The notes beneath the pieces are model-generated. The model worked only from the letters and a program-made list of their open reading frames with translations. It did not search any database and had not been told where the DNA came from. From Arundinibacter roseus (lineage in GTDB: Bacteria > Bacteroidota > Bacteroidia > Cytophagales > Spirosomataceae), in assembly GCF_004348825.1 (NCBI RefSeq), contig NZ_SMJU01000006.1, forward strand, positions 62,001 through 126,000: a DNA stretch of 64,000 nucleotides, written 5' to 3'. The position numbers and the translations under genes were made by a program. Position 1 is the first letter of the stretch; each line of letters starts with the position of its first letter. Shown piece after piece: positions 43,442 to 52,722 of this stretch.

Positions 43442-45119
43442 GTTTTCATCCCGCTTTACACGGCGCGTAGCGCTTGCTTTTGGTTTTTTGGGCAGTTTTT
43501 TTCTTGGTTCGTTTCTGACGGTAAACGCACCGGAAGTTATTACCACCGAGATGGTAAACTATGCCTCGCAGCTGATGGGGCTGAGCTTTACGGAAGCTGA
43601 ACGAGACTCGATGCTGACTGAACTGACCGATGCCCGGGAAGGATTTGAGCGGATGCGGGCGGTTGAGCTGACCAACGACGTAGCACCTGCGCTCTATTTT
43701 AATCCGCTTCCGATTGGTTTTGAGTTTGAAAAAGTTAAAAAGCCCTTTCAGTATAGTCCAATGGTGAAAGCAAGTTTGCCGCGCGACAAAAATGAGCTGG
43801 CGTTTTACTCCATTTCTCAATTGGCTTCGCTCCTTCGTTCACGTCAGATTACCTCCTTAGAATTGACTCAGTTTTTTATAGACCGATTAAAAAAATACGA
43901 TCCAACCCTGCATTGTGTCGTAACGCTCACAGAGGAACTTGCCCTGACGCAGGCCCGGAAAGCCGATGAGGAAATTAAGGCAGGCAACTACCGGGGATTG
44001 CTGCACGGAATTCCGTATGGCGCCAAAGATCTTTTGTCAAAAAAAGGATACAAAACTACCTGGGGCGCTGCGCCATTCAAGGATCAGGTGTTGGAACAAG
44101 ACGCAACCGTAATCAAAAAACTCGAAGAAGCCGGTGCCGTTTTATGCGCCAAACTCAGCATGGGCGCCCTGGCCTGGGGCGATGTGTGGTTTGGGGGTAA
44201 AACACGCAATCCGTGGGCTCCCGAATCGGGGTCGAGTGGCTCTTCGGCTGGCTCGGCCTCTTCTGTTTCGGCAGGTCTGCTTCCTTTTGCGATTGGCACC
44301 GAAACCCTCGGCAGCATTGTGTCGCCTTCTACGGTCTGCGGAACTACGGGTCTGCGCCCAACCTTTGGGCGGGTGAGTCGGCATGGCGCTATGGCACTGA
44401 GCTGGAGCATGGACAAAATCGGCCCTATCTGCCGCACCGTGGAAGATTGCGCGCTGGTTTTCAATGCGATCTATGGTCCTGATGGACAGGATCTTACCAT
44501 TCTGGATGCTCCGTTTAATTATGCACCGGTAAAATCTCTGCGCGGAATGCGCATCGGGTTTCTGGAAAAAGCTTTTGCCGAAAATTATCCTACCCGCTCC
44601 AACGATTCACTAACTCTGGCGGTACTTAAAGAGCTTGGCGCTGAGCTCATTCCGATGCAGCTCCCCTCCTATCCGGCGAGCGATATGACGATGATTCTTT
44701 CGGTGGAAGGTGCAGCTGCTTTTGACGATTTGACCCGTAGCAATCGGGATGATTTGCTGGTTCGTCAGGTAAAAAATGCCTGGCCAAATGTCTTCCGTGC
44801 AGCAAGGTTCGTCCCGGCAGTGGAGTATCTGCAAGCCAATCGGCTGCGAACAAAATTGATTCAGGACATGTACCGCTGTTTGCTGGAAGCCAAAGTTGAT
44901 GTGTACGTTTCGCCAGCCTATGGTGGAGGAAACCTGGCGATCACGAATCTTACCGGACATCCCAGCGTAGTGCTCCCCAATGGATTTAATCGCCGCGGAA
45001 CGCCAACAAGTATTACTTTTATGGGTCAACTATTCAGAGAAGATAAAGTATTGGCCGTAGCAAAAGCCTATCAGGATGCAACTAAGCATCATTTGAAACA
45101 CCCTGAACTGAATTTCTGA
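43440..45119 (+). CDS. Exported amidase-signature enzyme (GatA/FAAH-type fold)
   Basis: A 559-residue amidase. I start at 43440 (MFSSRFTRRVALAFGFLGSF), which gives a basic N-terminus with Arg-Arg and a hydrophobic stretch (about 10-27), probably a Tat-like or membrane-anchor signal. The Ser-cisSer-Lys triad is present: Lys196 in PYGAKDLLS, the Ser-rich block ESGSSGSSAGSASS (262-275), and the nucleophile Ser292 in GTETLGS. The amidase domain starts at about residue 120; residues 30-118 form an N-terminal region I do not recognise. It hydrolyses an amide, possibly a peptide or nucleobase derivative; the substrate is unknown. It reads into the purine-transport genes with a 31-base gap, so a joint role in envelope or nitrogen scavenging is possible. 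Confidence 0.9.
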   Translation: MFSSRFTRRVALAFGFLGSFFLGSFLTVNAPEVITTEMVNYASQLMGLSFTEAERDSMLTELTDAREGFERMRAVELTNDVAPALYFNPLPIGFEFEKVKKPFQYSPMVKASLPRDKNELAFYSISQLASLLRSRQITSLELTQFFIDRLKKYDPTLHCVVTLTEELALTQARKADEEIKAGNYRGLLHGIPYGAKDLLSKKGYKTTWGAAPFKDQVLEQDATVIKKLEEAGAVLCAKLSMGALAWGDVWFGGKTRNPWAPESGSSGSSAGSASSVSAGLLPFAIGTETLGSIVSPSTVCGTTGLRPTFGRVSRHGAMALSWSMDKIGPICRTVEDCALVFNAIYGPDGQDLTILDAPFNYAPVKSLRGMRIGFLEKAFAENYPTRSNDSLTLAVLKELGAELIPMQLPSYPASDMTMILSVEGAAAFDDLTRSNRDDLLVRQVKNAWPNVFRAARFVPAVEYLQANRLRTKLIQDMYRCLLEAKVDVYVSPAYGGGNLAITNLTGHPSVVLPNGFNRRGTPTSITFMGQLFREDKVLAVAKAYQDATKHHLKHPELNF

Positions 45120-45150
45120 ACTAGCTTTTTTTCTGAACCTACTTTCTTTT

Positions 45151-46473
45151 ATGCTTGAACGTTACTTTGAACTTTCCAAAAACAAAACCTCCATCCGGAT
45201 CGAATTCATCGCCGGATTATCTACGTTTTTGGCCACCATGTACATCATCGTCGTCAATCCATCTATTCTGAGTCAGGCAGGAATGCCGTTTAGTGGCGTG
45301 CTGACGGCCACGGTTTTGCTGTCGTTTTTGAGTAGTTTGCTCATGGGTTTTTATGCCAAAAATCCATTGGTCGTTGCACCCGGCATGGGCCTGAATGCCT
45401 TCTTTACGTTCACGGCCGTAAAAACCATGGGAATTGCCTGGGAAACTGCTTTGGGTGCGGTTTTCTGGTCAGGTATTATTTTCCTACTTCTTTCCTTATT
45501 CAACGTTCGTACGCTGTTGCTGAAATCGATTCCGGTCTCGCTCCGACATGCCGTTGCTGCCGGAATCGGGCTTTTCATTGCGCTGATTGGTCTATCCAAT
45601 GCCGGTTTCATTGTTGCCAATCCGGCTACATTGGTAAGTTTGGGTGATCCGACACAGCCGCTTCTGATCTTATTTATTGTAGGACTGGCGCTGACAGCGT
45701 TTTTTATAACCAGAAAAACCCCCGGTGGAATTGTCCTCAGCATTCTGATTGTTTCGCTGCTTGCCTATTTTGGACAAGCCTACTTTGGGCTTCCTGTTTC
45801 CTCTGCCGAAGGCTGGTTTTCGGCTCCGGATTTTAGTTTACTTTTTGCACTGGATTTTGTTGGTTCGCTGCAATTTGCACTGTGGCCTGTCATTTTTGCC
45901 TTTGTTTTTACGGACCTATTTGATAGTCTCGCCACATTTGTGGGTGTGGCCGAAGCCGCTAATCTTAAAGATGCCGACGGAAATCCAAGGAACATTAAAA
46001 AATCTCTACTAACTGACGCAGTGGCCACTACGCTTGCCGGTTTGCTGGGTACAAGTCCCGGCACTACGTATATTGAATCAGCGGTTGGCATTGAGCAGGG
46101 CGGACGAACGGGCCTTACGGCGGTTTTTGCCGGACTGCTCTTTCTGCCCTTCATGTTTTTATCGCCCCTACTTTCCCTGATTCCTGCCGTAGCCACAGCT
46201 CCTGCATTGGTAATTGTGGGCGTATTTATGATTCGTCCGGTGGTACAAATTGACTGGAAATCCATGGAAGAAGCTATTCCCGCTTTTTTGGCGCTGGTTT
46301 TGATACCTTTCAGTTATTCCATTACACAGGGAATTATCTGGGGTTTTCTGAGCTGGACTTTCCTGAAACTGGTTCAGGGAAAATACCGCGAAATATCTCC
46401 TGTACTTATTATTATTGACATTTTAGCCATTCTTTCCATTTTAACGGGCTCGCATGCCCAAGGTCTTTTATGA
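45151..46473 (+). CDS. NCS2-family purine permease (AzgA/PbuG-like)
   Basis: A 440-residue transporter of the nucleobase-cation symporter 2 superfamily, in the AzgA branch of adenine, guanine and hypoxanthine importers. Landmarks are the N-terminal MLERYFELSKNKTSIRIEFIAGLSTFLATMYII block, NPLVVAPGMGLNAFFTFT (about 69-86), SLRHAVAAGIGLFIALIGL, and the signature TSPGTTYIESAVGIEQGGRTG near residue 305. About 12-14 hydrophobic segments are visible. Its stop overlaps the start of the exported nucleosidase by four bases (ATGA), so both are translated from one transcript. Confidence 0.94.
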   Translation: MLERYFELSKNKTSIRIEFIAGLSTFLATMYIIVVNPSILSQAGMPFSGVLTATVLLSFLSSLLMGFYAKNPLVVAPGMGLNAFFTFTAVKTMGIAWETALGAVFWSGIIFLLLSLFNVRTLLLKSIPVSLRHAVAAGIGLFIALIGLSNAGFIVANPATLVSLGDPTQPLLILFIVGLALTAFFITRKTPGGIVLSILIVSLLAYFGQAYFGLPVSSAEGWFSAPDFSLLFALDFVGSLQFALWPVIFAFVFTDLFDSLATFVGVAEAANLKDADGNPRNIKKSLLTDAVATTLAGLLGTSPGTTYIESAVGIEQGGRTGLTAVFAGLLFLPFMFLSPLLSLIPAVATAPALVIVGVFMIRPVVQIDWKSMEEAIPAFLALVLIPFSYSITQGIIWGFLSWTFLKLVQGKYREISPVLIIIDILAILSILTGSHAQGLL

Positions 46474-47300
46474 AAAAATTTAGCTTACTATTTCTGATTC
46501 TAACGTCGATTTTTACACTAACTATTTCTTTTTCACACGCTCAGATTTACAAAAAGAAAAATGTAACCGCTTTGCTCGGCGCATTTAGTGATGAAGTCAA
46601 ACTACTGGAACAGTCTGTCAGTCATAAGCGGGTGCGGGTCGTTCATGGTATACCGTTTACCACCGGAAAGCTCAACGGCCGGAAGGTAGTCATTGCCCTT
46701 ACGGGAATCGGCAAAGCCAATGCCGCGATGACGACTACGCTGATGTTACAGACCTTTCGCCCGGCGCAGGTTCTCTTTACAGGAATTGCGGGTGGCCTGA
46801 ATCCGGCGCTCCTTCCGGGGGATATTGTGATTGGCAAAGAAGTTACCTATCATGATTTTGGCTACATAACTTTTCAGAAACAAGCCACCCGACAAACCCG
46901 AAACCCAATCACAAACGAATTTAATCCGGCTGATTTTCCGGCGGACTCGCTGCTTCTTTCCCTTGCTCAACAGGCGGTTGACCGGGTTACTTTTGAATCA
47001 TCCGACAAAGCGCGTCGGGCGCCAAAGGTTATTCAGGGCCGAATTGTAACGGGTGATGTTTTTGTTTCTTCCGAAGAAAAAGTACAGCAATTGATTGCAG
47101 ATTTTGGGGCAGATGCCACCGAAATGGAAGGCGCAACCGTGGCCCAAATCTGCTGGCAACAGCAGGTGCCATGTTTGGTCATTCGTAGCCTGAGCGACAA
47201 AGCAAACGGCAGTGCACGGGAAGATATGTTGCAATTTTTGAAAATAGCAGCTCAAAACTCAGCTGCACTTGTCAAGGAAACAGTACGGAGTATTCGGTAA
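46470..47300 (+). CDS. Exported 5-methylthioadenosine/S-adenosylhomocysteine nucleosidase
   Basis: A 276-residue enzyme of the MTA/SAH nucleosidase (PNP/UDP) family, which cleaves MTA or SAH into adenine and a thio-ribose derivative. It carries a signal peptide (MKKFSLLFLILTSIFTLTISFSHAQ), unlike the cytoplasmic MtnN of most bacteria. Conserved parts are the catalytic-Glu region ALLGAFSDEVKLL, TGIGKANAAMTTT, FTGIAGGLNPALLPGDIVIG, the ribose-binding TEMEGATVAQIC and the catalytic-Asp RSLSDKAN. The overlap with the purine permease gene suggests that adenine released in the periplasm is taken up by it. The substrate preference cannot be read from sequence. Confidence 0.93.
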   Translation: MKKFSLLFLILTSIFTLTISFSHAQIYKKKNVTALLGAFSDEVKLLEQSVSHKRVRVVHGIPFTTGKLNGRKVVIALTGIGKANAAMTTTLMLQTFRPAQVLFTGIAGGLNPALLPGDIVIGKEVTYHDFGYITFQKQATRQTRNPITNEFNPADFPADSLLLSLAQQAVDRVTFESSDKARRAPKVIQGRIVTGDVFVSSEEKVQQLIADFGADATEMEGATVAQICWQQQVPCLVIRSLSDKANGSAREDMLQFLKIAAQNSAALVKETVRSIR

Positions 47301-47587
47301 ATCCAGGTTAGGATATGTTTATAAGCACCTGATTTATAGATGCTCCAATGGTAGGAACAAAAACTTTCCCTTAAAATCAAAGGGTGAAAGAACTTGTTTG
47401 GCGTCTTTTGTGGAAATACAATCGGGAGAAAAAGGGATTCAGCCTCTTTTGTAACGAATGCCTGCGGGGAGTTTCGTCCGCTTACCCAGGACCAATCGGG
47501 TAGTTTGCTTCCGCAGAGAAATAGTTGAAGAGAGATTTATCTGAAAATTTACACGTAGAAATTTGATTTCAATCTAAACCCAATCCA
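47301..47587. other. Intergenic region before the MFS transporter
   Basis: This 287-base gap holds no supported gene. A weak imperfect hairpin (CTTTCCCTT 47364-47372 / AAGGGTGAAAG 47380-47390, two-base bulge) may mark the end of the nucleosidase transcript. I see no clear -7/-33 promoter for the transporter. Confidence 0.4.
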
Positions 47588-48865
47588 ATGGAAAAAACCA
47601 CAAAGACGTACCGCTGGACCGTCGTCACACTCCTCTTTTTTGCAACCACTATCAACTACCTGGATCGACAGGTCATTGGGTTACTCAAACCCACACTCGA
47701 AGTTGACTTTAACTGGACTGAAACCGATTACAGCCAAATCGTAATGGCATTTACCGCTGCCTACGCTTTTGGTTATTTGATTTTTGGCCGGATTATTGAC
47801 AAAATAGGCACTAAAATGGGATTAGCCGTTTCGTTGGTTGTGTGGAGCCTTGCAGCGATGGGTCATGCATTGGCAAAAAGTACCATGGGATTTGGTTTTT
47901 GGCGAGCCACGCTTGGACTGGGCGAATCCGGCAACTTTCCTGCCTCTATCAAAGCTGTGGCCGAATGGTTTCCCAAAAAAGAACGTGCATTTGCAACCGG
48001 GATTTTTAATTCAGGAACAAACATCGGTGCTGTGGTTGCGCCTATTATGGTACCCTGGATTTTGGGTTTATACGGCTGGCAGGAAGCATTCCTGATCACA
48101 GGCGCCATCGGATTTATCTGGCTCATTTTCTGGTGGCTGATTTACGAAATACCTAGCCGCAAAAAAGGCATTTCGCCGGAAGAGCTTGCGTACATCAACA
48201 GTGATGCAGACGACGACTCAAAAGAACAGCCAATTCCCTGGGCCAAATTATTTAAAGTGCGTCAAACCTGGGCCTTTGTTTTTGGCAAATTCCTAACTGA
48301 CCCAATTTGGTGGTTTTTCCTATTTTGGCTGCCTTCTTACTTTGCTACAACGTTTGACCTTGACCTTAAAAAACCAAGCATTCACCTGGCAATCGTGTAC
48401 ACGGCAAGTACAATTGGCAGTATTGGAGGGGGGTATCTTTCCGGGTATCTGATCAAAAGAGGTTGGCCTATTTTCAAAGCACGCAAGACCGCGATGTTTA
48501 TTTTCGCCATCATGGTGATCCCCATCATGCTGGCTAGCTCGGCCACCAATATTTGGGTTGCCGTTGGGCTCATCAGCCTTGCCTGCGCTGCACATCAGGC
48601 CTGGAGTGCCAATATTTTCACCACAGCTTCTGATATGTTTCCCCGGCGGGCAGTTAGTTCCATAGTCGGGCTAGGCGGCATGGCCGGCTCCGTGGGCGGC
48701 GTTCTTTTCCCACTGATTGTTGGACAAATACTCGATGCTTTTAAAGAAAGTGGAGATATAGGGAGTGGCTACAACATTATTTTTCTGATGTGTGGATCTG
48801 CCTATCTGATTGCATGGGTTGTCATGCACTTATTTGTACCAAAAATGGAACAAATCAAAGTTTAG
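47588..48865 (+). CDS. MFS transporter, hexuronate/anion:cation symporter (ACS) type
   Basis: A 425-residue major facilitator with 12 hydrophobic segments. The N-terminal NYLDRQVIGLLKPTLE (about 21-36), AAYAFGYLIFGRIIDKIGTKMG, and FWRATLGLGESGNFPASIKAVAEWFPKKERAFATGIFNSG are typical of the ACS subfamily that includes ExuT and GudP. A sugar acid is the most likely substrate; other anions remain possible. No sugar-acid metabolic gene is adjacent. The gene ends in a terminator hairpin shared with the convergent membrane-protein gene. Confidence 0.93.
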   Translation: MEKTTKTYRWTVVTLLFFATTINYLDRQVIGLLKPTLEVDFNWTETDYSQIVMAFTAAYAFGYLIFGRIIDKIGTKMGLAVSLVVWSLAAMGHALAKSTMGFGFWRATLGLGESGNFPASIKAVAEWFPKKERAFATGIFNSGTNIGAVVAPIMVPWILGLYGWQEAFLITGAIGFIWLIFWWLIYEIPSRKKGISPEELAYINSDADDDSKEQPIPWAKLFKVRQTWAFVFGKFLTDPIWWFFLFWLPSYFATTFDLDLKKPSIHLAIVYTASTIGSIGGGYLSGYLIKRGWPIFKARKTAMFIFAIMVIPIMLASSATNIWVAVGLISLACAAHQAWSANIFTTASDMFPRRAVSSIVGLGGMAGSVGGVLFPLIVGQILDAFKESGDIGSGYNIIFLMCGSAYLIAWVVMHLFVPKMEQIKV

Positions 48866-48891
48866 AATTAAAATTTGTACTGAAATTCCTG

Positions 48892-48928
48892 AATAGGCCT
48901 GTTATTCTTAAAGAATTTCAGGCCTATT
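48892..48928. terminator. Bidirectional terminator between the MFS gene and the convergent membrane-protein gene
   Basis: AATAGGCCTG (48892-48901) pairs perfectly with CAGGCCTATT (48919-48928) around a 17-base loop, with A/T-rich flanks on both sides. The minus-strand gene's TAG (48924-48926) lies inside the right arm, so the hairpin includes the end of that coding region. Confidence 0.7.
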
Positions 48929-49517
48929 TAAATAAGGTAGCGTGCTCAAATTCCATGGCTTTACCCAAGCAGAATGTGGAAATTGCGACCAACAATTCAT
49001 AGGGCTCGAAAGCAAACTGTGAATCAAGCGAAAGCCGCAATTTGCTGGAAAGCGCAAGGATAGTCATGGCAAAAATGATCCATAGTGCACTTTTTTGTTT
49101 GAGAAGTAAGCCCCAACAGGCGATCATCATGGAGATGACGATGCACAACGGCTGCACCACCTGAATCATGGATTCCATGCGGTACCATACTAATCCAAAG
49201 TAAAGCCCAATACCAACGCCGACGGTTCCCCAAAAGGCTTGTCGCGAGGGAACTGAATGATTAATCAGAAACCAGGTTCCGGCTAACATACAAACCGGAC
49301 CAAGGGTGTTTTCCAGTCTTTTGACTGAGCGCAGCACCGGAGTAATTGCGTCCCAGCCCAGGTAGTTTAGCGTAGAAAGCAAAGCTGTTAAGGAAAGAGT
49401 AATTAAAAATAACCCCCAAAGCAGCCGGGAATAAATAGATTGTTTTTGAAAAAATACGAGAAAGACAGCGAAAGCAGTAACACAAAGAGTGAGTTCAGAC
49501 ACGGTTTGAGTAATCAT
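48924..49517 (-). CDS. Hypothetical integral membrane protein, 197 aa
   Basis: About six or seven hydrophobic segments fill the chain (TVSELTLCVTAFAVFLVFF; LLWGLFLITLSLTALLSTL; GTVGVGIGLYFGLVWY; CIVISMMIACWGLLL; ALWIIFAMTILALSS). A conserved-looking EPYELLVAISTFCLGKAMEFEHATLFK ends the protein. I do not recognise the family with confidence; it resembles small integral proteins conserved in Bacteroidota. It diverges from sucD and converges on the MFS gene. No function is proposed. Confidence 0.7.
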   Translation of the reverse strand: MITQTVSELTLCVTAFAVFLVFFQKQSIYSRLLWGLFLITLSLTALLSTLNYLGWDAITPVLRSVKRLENTLGPVCMLAGTWFLINHSVPSRQAFWGTVGVGIGLYFGLVWYRMESMIQVVQPLCIVISMMIACWGLLLKQKSALWIIFAMTILALSSKLRLSLDSQFAFEPYELLVAISTFCLGKAMEFEHATLFK

Positions 49518-49547
49518 GCGGGTTGACCGGGGCTTTTAGGGTTAAAA

Positions 49548-49578
49548 TTGCGTAAAGGCAATTTACAAATTATCTTCA
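49548..49578 (+). promoter_or_regulatory. Candidate promoter for sucD
   Basis: TTG (49548-49550) is followed after 20 bases by TATCTTCA (49571-49578), a 6/8 relaxed match to TAnnTTTG. It ends 57 bases before the sucD ATG. Confidence 0.3.
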
Positions 49579-49635
49579 CCTTTTGCTACTTAGGGCATTT
49601 CGTTCTACTTTTACCGAAAAAACCGATTCACCAAC

Positions 49636-50514
49636 ATGAGCGTTTTAGTAAATAAGAATTCTAAAATTATTGTCCAAGGATTTACAGGATCAGAGGGTTC
49701 CTTCCATGCCCAGCAAATGATTGAGTATGGCACCGCCGTTGTAGGCGGCGTGACGCCCGGCAAAGGCGGGATGAGCCATTTGGAGCGTCCCGTGTTCAAT
49801 ACAGTTGATCAGGCCGTTCGTTCTACCGGAGCCGACGTTTCCATTATTTTTGTTCCACCAGCATTTGCCGGCGACGCCATTATGGAAGCGGCTGACGCAG
49901 GAATTGGCGTGATCGTCTGTATTACAGAAGGCATTCCGACCAAAGACATGATGATGGCCAAGCAATATCTGAAAGGCAAAAACTGCCGCTTGATTGGCCC
50001 AAACTGTCCCGGAATCATCACTGCCGAAGAATGTAAAGTTGGAATTATGCCCGGCTTTATCTTTAAAAAAGGAACCGTCGGAATAGTTTCAAAGTCAGGT
50101 ACCCTGACCTATGAAGCCGTTGATCAGCTAACCCGTGCCGGGCTAGGCCAAACAACCGCAATCGGTATTGGTGGCGACCCGATCATTGGTACAACGACCA
50201 AAGAAGCAGTTGAACTACTCATGAATGATCCTGAAACTGAGGCAATTGTTATGATCGGTGAAATTGGCGGAAGTATGGAAGCCGAAGCCGCCCGCTACAT
50301 TCAGGAATCAGGAAATCTCAAACCTGTGGTTGGCTTTATTGCCGGACAAACGGCCCCCAAAGGTCGCCGCATGGGCCACGCCGGTGCAATCATTGGTGGA
50401 GCTGACGATACGGCCGAAGCAAAAATGAGAATTATGAGCGAATGCGGAATTCTTGTGGCACAGTCGCCCGCCGTAATTGGGGATACAATGCTGCTGGCAC
50501 TTGGCAAAAAATAA
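49636..50514 (+). CDS. sucD: Succinyl-CoA synthetase alpha subunit
   Basis: A 292-residue subunit of the TCA-cycle enzyme that makes ATP or GTP from succinyl-CoA. The CoA-binding Rossmann part shows [20 protein letters not shown] (14-33) and GGVTPGKGG, and the phosphorylated histidine is His248 in [12 protein letters not shown]. The motif [22 protein letters not shown] is also typical. The length is normal. The beta subunit gene (sucC) is not in the window; in Bacteroidota it is often elsewhere. The gene ends in a terminator at 50541. Confidence 0.97.
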   Translation: MSVLVNKNSKIIVQGFTGSEGSFHAQQMIEYGTAVVGGVTPGKGGMSHLERPVFNTVDQAVRSTGADVSIIFVPPAFAGDAIMEAADAGIGVIVCITEGIPTKDMMMAKQYLKGKNCRLIGPNCPGIITAEECKVGIMPGFIFKKGTVGIVSKSGTLTYEAVDQLTRAGLGQTTAIGIGGDPIIGTTTKEAVELLMNDPETEAIVMIGEIGGSMEAEAARYIQESGNLKPVVGFIAGQTAPKGRRMGHAGAIIGGADDTAEAKMRIMSECGILVAQSPAVIGDTMLLALGKK

Positions 50515-50540
50515 TAGTATTTGATGATTTTGGATAAGAT

Positions 50541-50569
50541 AAGGGCTGAGGAAACTCGGCCCTTTCTTG
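50541..50569 (+). terminator. Intrinsic terminator after sucD
   Basis: The 10-bp stem AAGGGCTGAG (50541-50550) / CTCGGCCCTT (50555-50564), with one G-T pair, carries a GAAA tetraloop and is followed by TTCTT. The next gene begins at 50577, so sucD is likely transcribed separately from it. Confidence 0.8.
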
Positions 50570-50576
50570 CTACAAT

Positions 50577-51761
50577 ATGAAATTGGTTCGACTGCTTTCT
50601 ACGCTTTCTCTGGTCTTGATTTTCAGTTCCTTTTTTTCGCTGTCCTGGGCAGTCAATGAAATCGGGCCTGACAAAAATCACTATCTTGTTTATGATTATC
50701 AACACGATTGGCTCACTTTCAGTAGCCGATATAAAAGCTTCGTCCCCTATTCCAAAGGTGTAAACGACAGCGAATTATCAGTAAGCTTACTAGTTGATTT
50801 ATCCAAGTACAAACGATATGATCTGCTGGTTTGGGTAGCTAACGAAAACTATCTGTTTATTGAAGGAGCCCTTCAACAAAAGCTCACGGCAGATTCCTGG
50901 CGAACACTGAACGTTGATAGTCTTAGCCGCGTGTACAAAAAAAGTGAGCTACTGCTTACGCTGTACGGCTCATCCGGCATTGACGGCAAAAAGGTATTGA
51001 TCGGGCATTCAAAAAAGAATGTGGGAACTTCCGAAAAAAAGCTTGTTCCCGGGCTGTCGTTTATAAACATCAAGCCAATTCCGACGTCTCCTTTTGAAGA
51101 TTATGCTATAGTCGTGGTTGTTTTAATCCTGATCCTGACTCTCTTTACGTACACAAGTTCTCCGGTTACTTTTCGGCGTTTTTTAAGCCCGAAAGATCTT
51201 TTTGATACGAGCGATCGAAATGACTTTTACCGATTCAGCAAGCCTTACAGTCGCTCGGTACTGTTAATTACCCTGATCGTAAGCATGGGTCTTGCCTACC
51301 TTATACTATTTTTTACACATCATAAGCTTGATTTATTTTACAAAAGCGGTCTCTTGCTCGAAGGGGAAACATTTGCACAATTAGGTCTAGACCAAATCAA
51401 ACTGACTCTACTTTTCATAGGGCTATTTTTCGTTAAATTTATATTCATGGGTGTTGCAGGAGGTGTATTGAATCTTGAAAATGTCATTAATACCCACTAT
51501 ATCAAATCTTTGCAATTCTCCTACCTGTTTTACCTGTTCTTCATTCTGATCAGCTTCTCACTTGCCCTGCAATATCCGGATTGGCTGGAACAAGCGCAGT
51601 CGTCTTTATTTTATATATTCCTAATCTATTACCTGATTCGCTTCTTCCTTCTTTACATACTGTTGAACAATACGGGTCGGATTATTAATCTGTATTTATT
51701 TTCGTACCTTTGCGTTTTAGAAATCATACCCTTGATTATTGGCGTCAAGTATGCTTTATAA
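50577..51761 (+). CDS. DUF4271 membrane protein
   Basis: A 394-residue protein of the Bacteroidota family DUF4271. A signal-anchor segment (LLSTLSLVLIFSSFFSLSWA, about 5-24) is followed by an extracytoplasmic domain to about 180. Several transmembrane helices then fill the C-terminal half (YAIVVVVLILILTLFTY; VLLITLIVSMGLAYLILFF; FYIFLIYYLIRFFLLYILL). Family members often neighbour uroporphyrinogen-III synthase and PorP/gld genes, as here, but the role is not known. Codon pattern and position support a real gene. Confidence 0.9.
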   Translation: MKLVRLLSTLSLVLIFSSFFSLSWAVNEIGPDKNHYLVYDYQHDWLTFSSRYKSFVPYSKGVNDSELSVSLLVDLSKYKRYDLLVWVANENYLFIEGALQQKLTADSWRTLNVDSLSRVYKKSELLLTLYGSSGIDGKKVLIGHSKKNVGTSEKKLVPGLSFINIKPIPTSPFEDYAIVVVVLILILTLFTYTSSPVTFRRFLSPKDLFDTSDRNDFYRFSKPYSRSVLLITLIVSMGLAYLILFFTHHKLDLFYKSGLLLEGETFAQLGLDQIKLTLLFIGLFFVKFIFMGVAGGVLNLENVINTHYIKSLQFSYLFYLFFILISFSLALQYPDWLEQAQSSLFYIFLIYYLIRFFLLYILLNNTGRIINLYLFSYLCVLEIIPLIIGVKYAL

Positions 51762-51805
51762 TGGAAACAGACGCTATCTATTTGAATAATTAACGTATAG
51801 ATTAA

Positions 51806-52591
51806 ATGAGTGAGACCATCAAATTTGATCAGGAGCGGCTCAATAAGGTATCTAGTATTCTGGTTAGCCAGTCAAGACCTGCCGATGAAAATTCACCCTA
51901 TTTTGAATTAGCTCGAAAATACAACATCAAAGTAGATTTTCGACCCTTTATTAAGGTAGACGGAGTTTCTTTCAAAGAATTTCGGAAACAAAAAGTGACC
52001 ATTCTGGATCATACGGCTGTTATTTTTACCAGCCGGAATGCCATCGACCACTTTTTCCGTATTTGTCAGGAAGGACGAGTTGAGGTACCTGCGGATATGA
52101 AATATTTCTGTATTTCAGAGCAAACGGCCAACTACCTGCAGAAGTATATTGTCATAAGGAAGCGTAAGATTTTTGCCGGCACAAAGACGGCTGCCGAGCT
52201 GATTGAGCTGATTCGCAAACACAAGAACGAAAAGTTTCTGTACCCTTGCTCAGATGTACGGAAAAATGATATTCCTGAATTTGCAGACATTGAGGACCTC
52301 CACTTCACTGAGGCCACGATGTATCAGACTGTATCCGCCGATCTTTCCGATCTGGAAGATGTGTATTACGACATTATTGCCTTTTTCAGTCCTTCAGGCA
52401 TAAAATCTCTCTTTGAGAACTTTCCTGATTTCAAGCAAAACAAAACCCGTATTGCTGCCTTTGGGCCTACCACTGCCAAAGCCGTTGAAGATGCCGGACT
52501 TTTCCTGGATATTCAAGCCCCGCTACCCAATGCTCCCTCTATGAACGGCGCATTAGAACTGTACATTCAAAAGGCAAACAACATTCAATAG
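51806..52591 (+). CDS. hemD: Uroporphyrinogen-III synthase (HemD) family protein
   Basis: A 261-residue member of the HemD family, which closes hydroxymethylbilane to uroporphyrinogen III in heme synthesis. Sequence similarity in this family is low; the support is the two-domain pattern, with HTAVIFTSRNAIDHFFRI (about 71-88) and the second-domain YDIIAFFSPSGIKSLFENFPDF and RIAAFGPTTAKAVEDAGL, where TSRNAI, SPSGIKSL and GPTTAKA are the usual anchors. It lies between DUF4271 and the porP-like gene. The Bacteroidota genes in this place are usually annotated hemD. The catalytic role is likely but not proven by eye. Confidence 0.82.
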   Translation: MSETIKFDQERLNKVSSILVSQSRPADENSPYFELARKYNIKVDFRPFIKVDGVSFKEFRKQKVTILDHTAVIFTSRNAIDHFFRICQEGRVEVPADMKYFCISEQTANYLQKYIVIRKRKIFAGTKTAAELIELIRKHKNEKFLYPCSDVRKNDIPEFADIEDLHFTEATMYQTVSADLSDLEDVYYDIIAFFSPSGIKSLFENFPDFKQNKTRIAAFGPTTAKAVEDAGLFLDIQAPLPNAPSMNGALELYIQKANNIQ

Positions 52592-52598
52592 AGAACAG

Positions 52599-52625
52599 GA
52601 AGGCCGATTTTTTTTCGGCCTTCTT
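52599..52625 (+). terminator. Intrinsic terminator after hemD
   Basis: GAAGGCCGA (52599-52607) pairs with TCGGCCTTC (52615-52623) around a T-rich loop, followed by TT and a T-rich tract. It isolates hemD from the downstream porP-like gene. Confidence 0.8.
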
Positions 52626-52722
52626 GGCTTTTCTCAATTTTTTTCCTGAATATGCGTTATCCTGTAAACCTTTTGTGACTAGGATAGTACTGTATATTGA
52701 ATGAGGTTACCTTTAATCCTGT

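Noticed and set aside
44084-44464. Overlapping frames on both strands inside the amidase gene
   Set aside because: The GC-rich Ser/Gly block of the amidase signature opens several frames by chance.
47364-47390. Hairpin after the nucleosidase gene
   Set aside because: The stem is interrupted by a two-base bulge and has no T run, so I would not call it a terminator.
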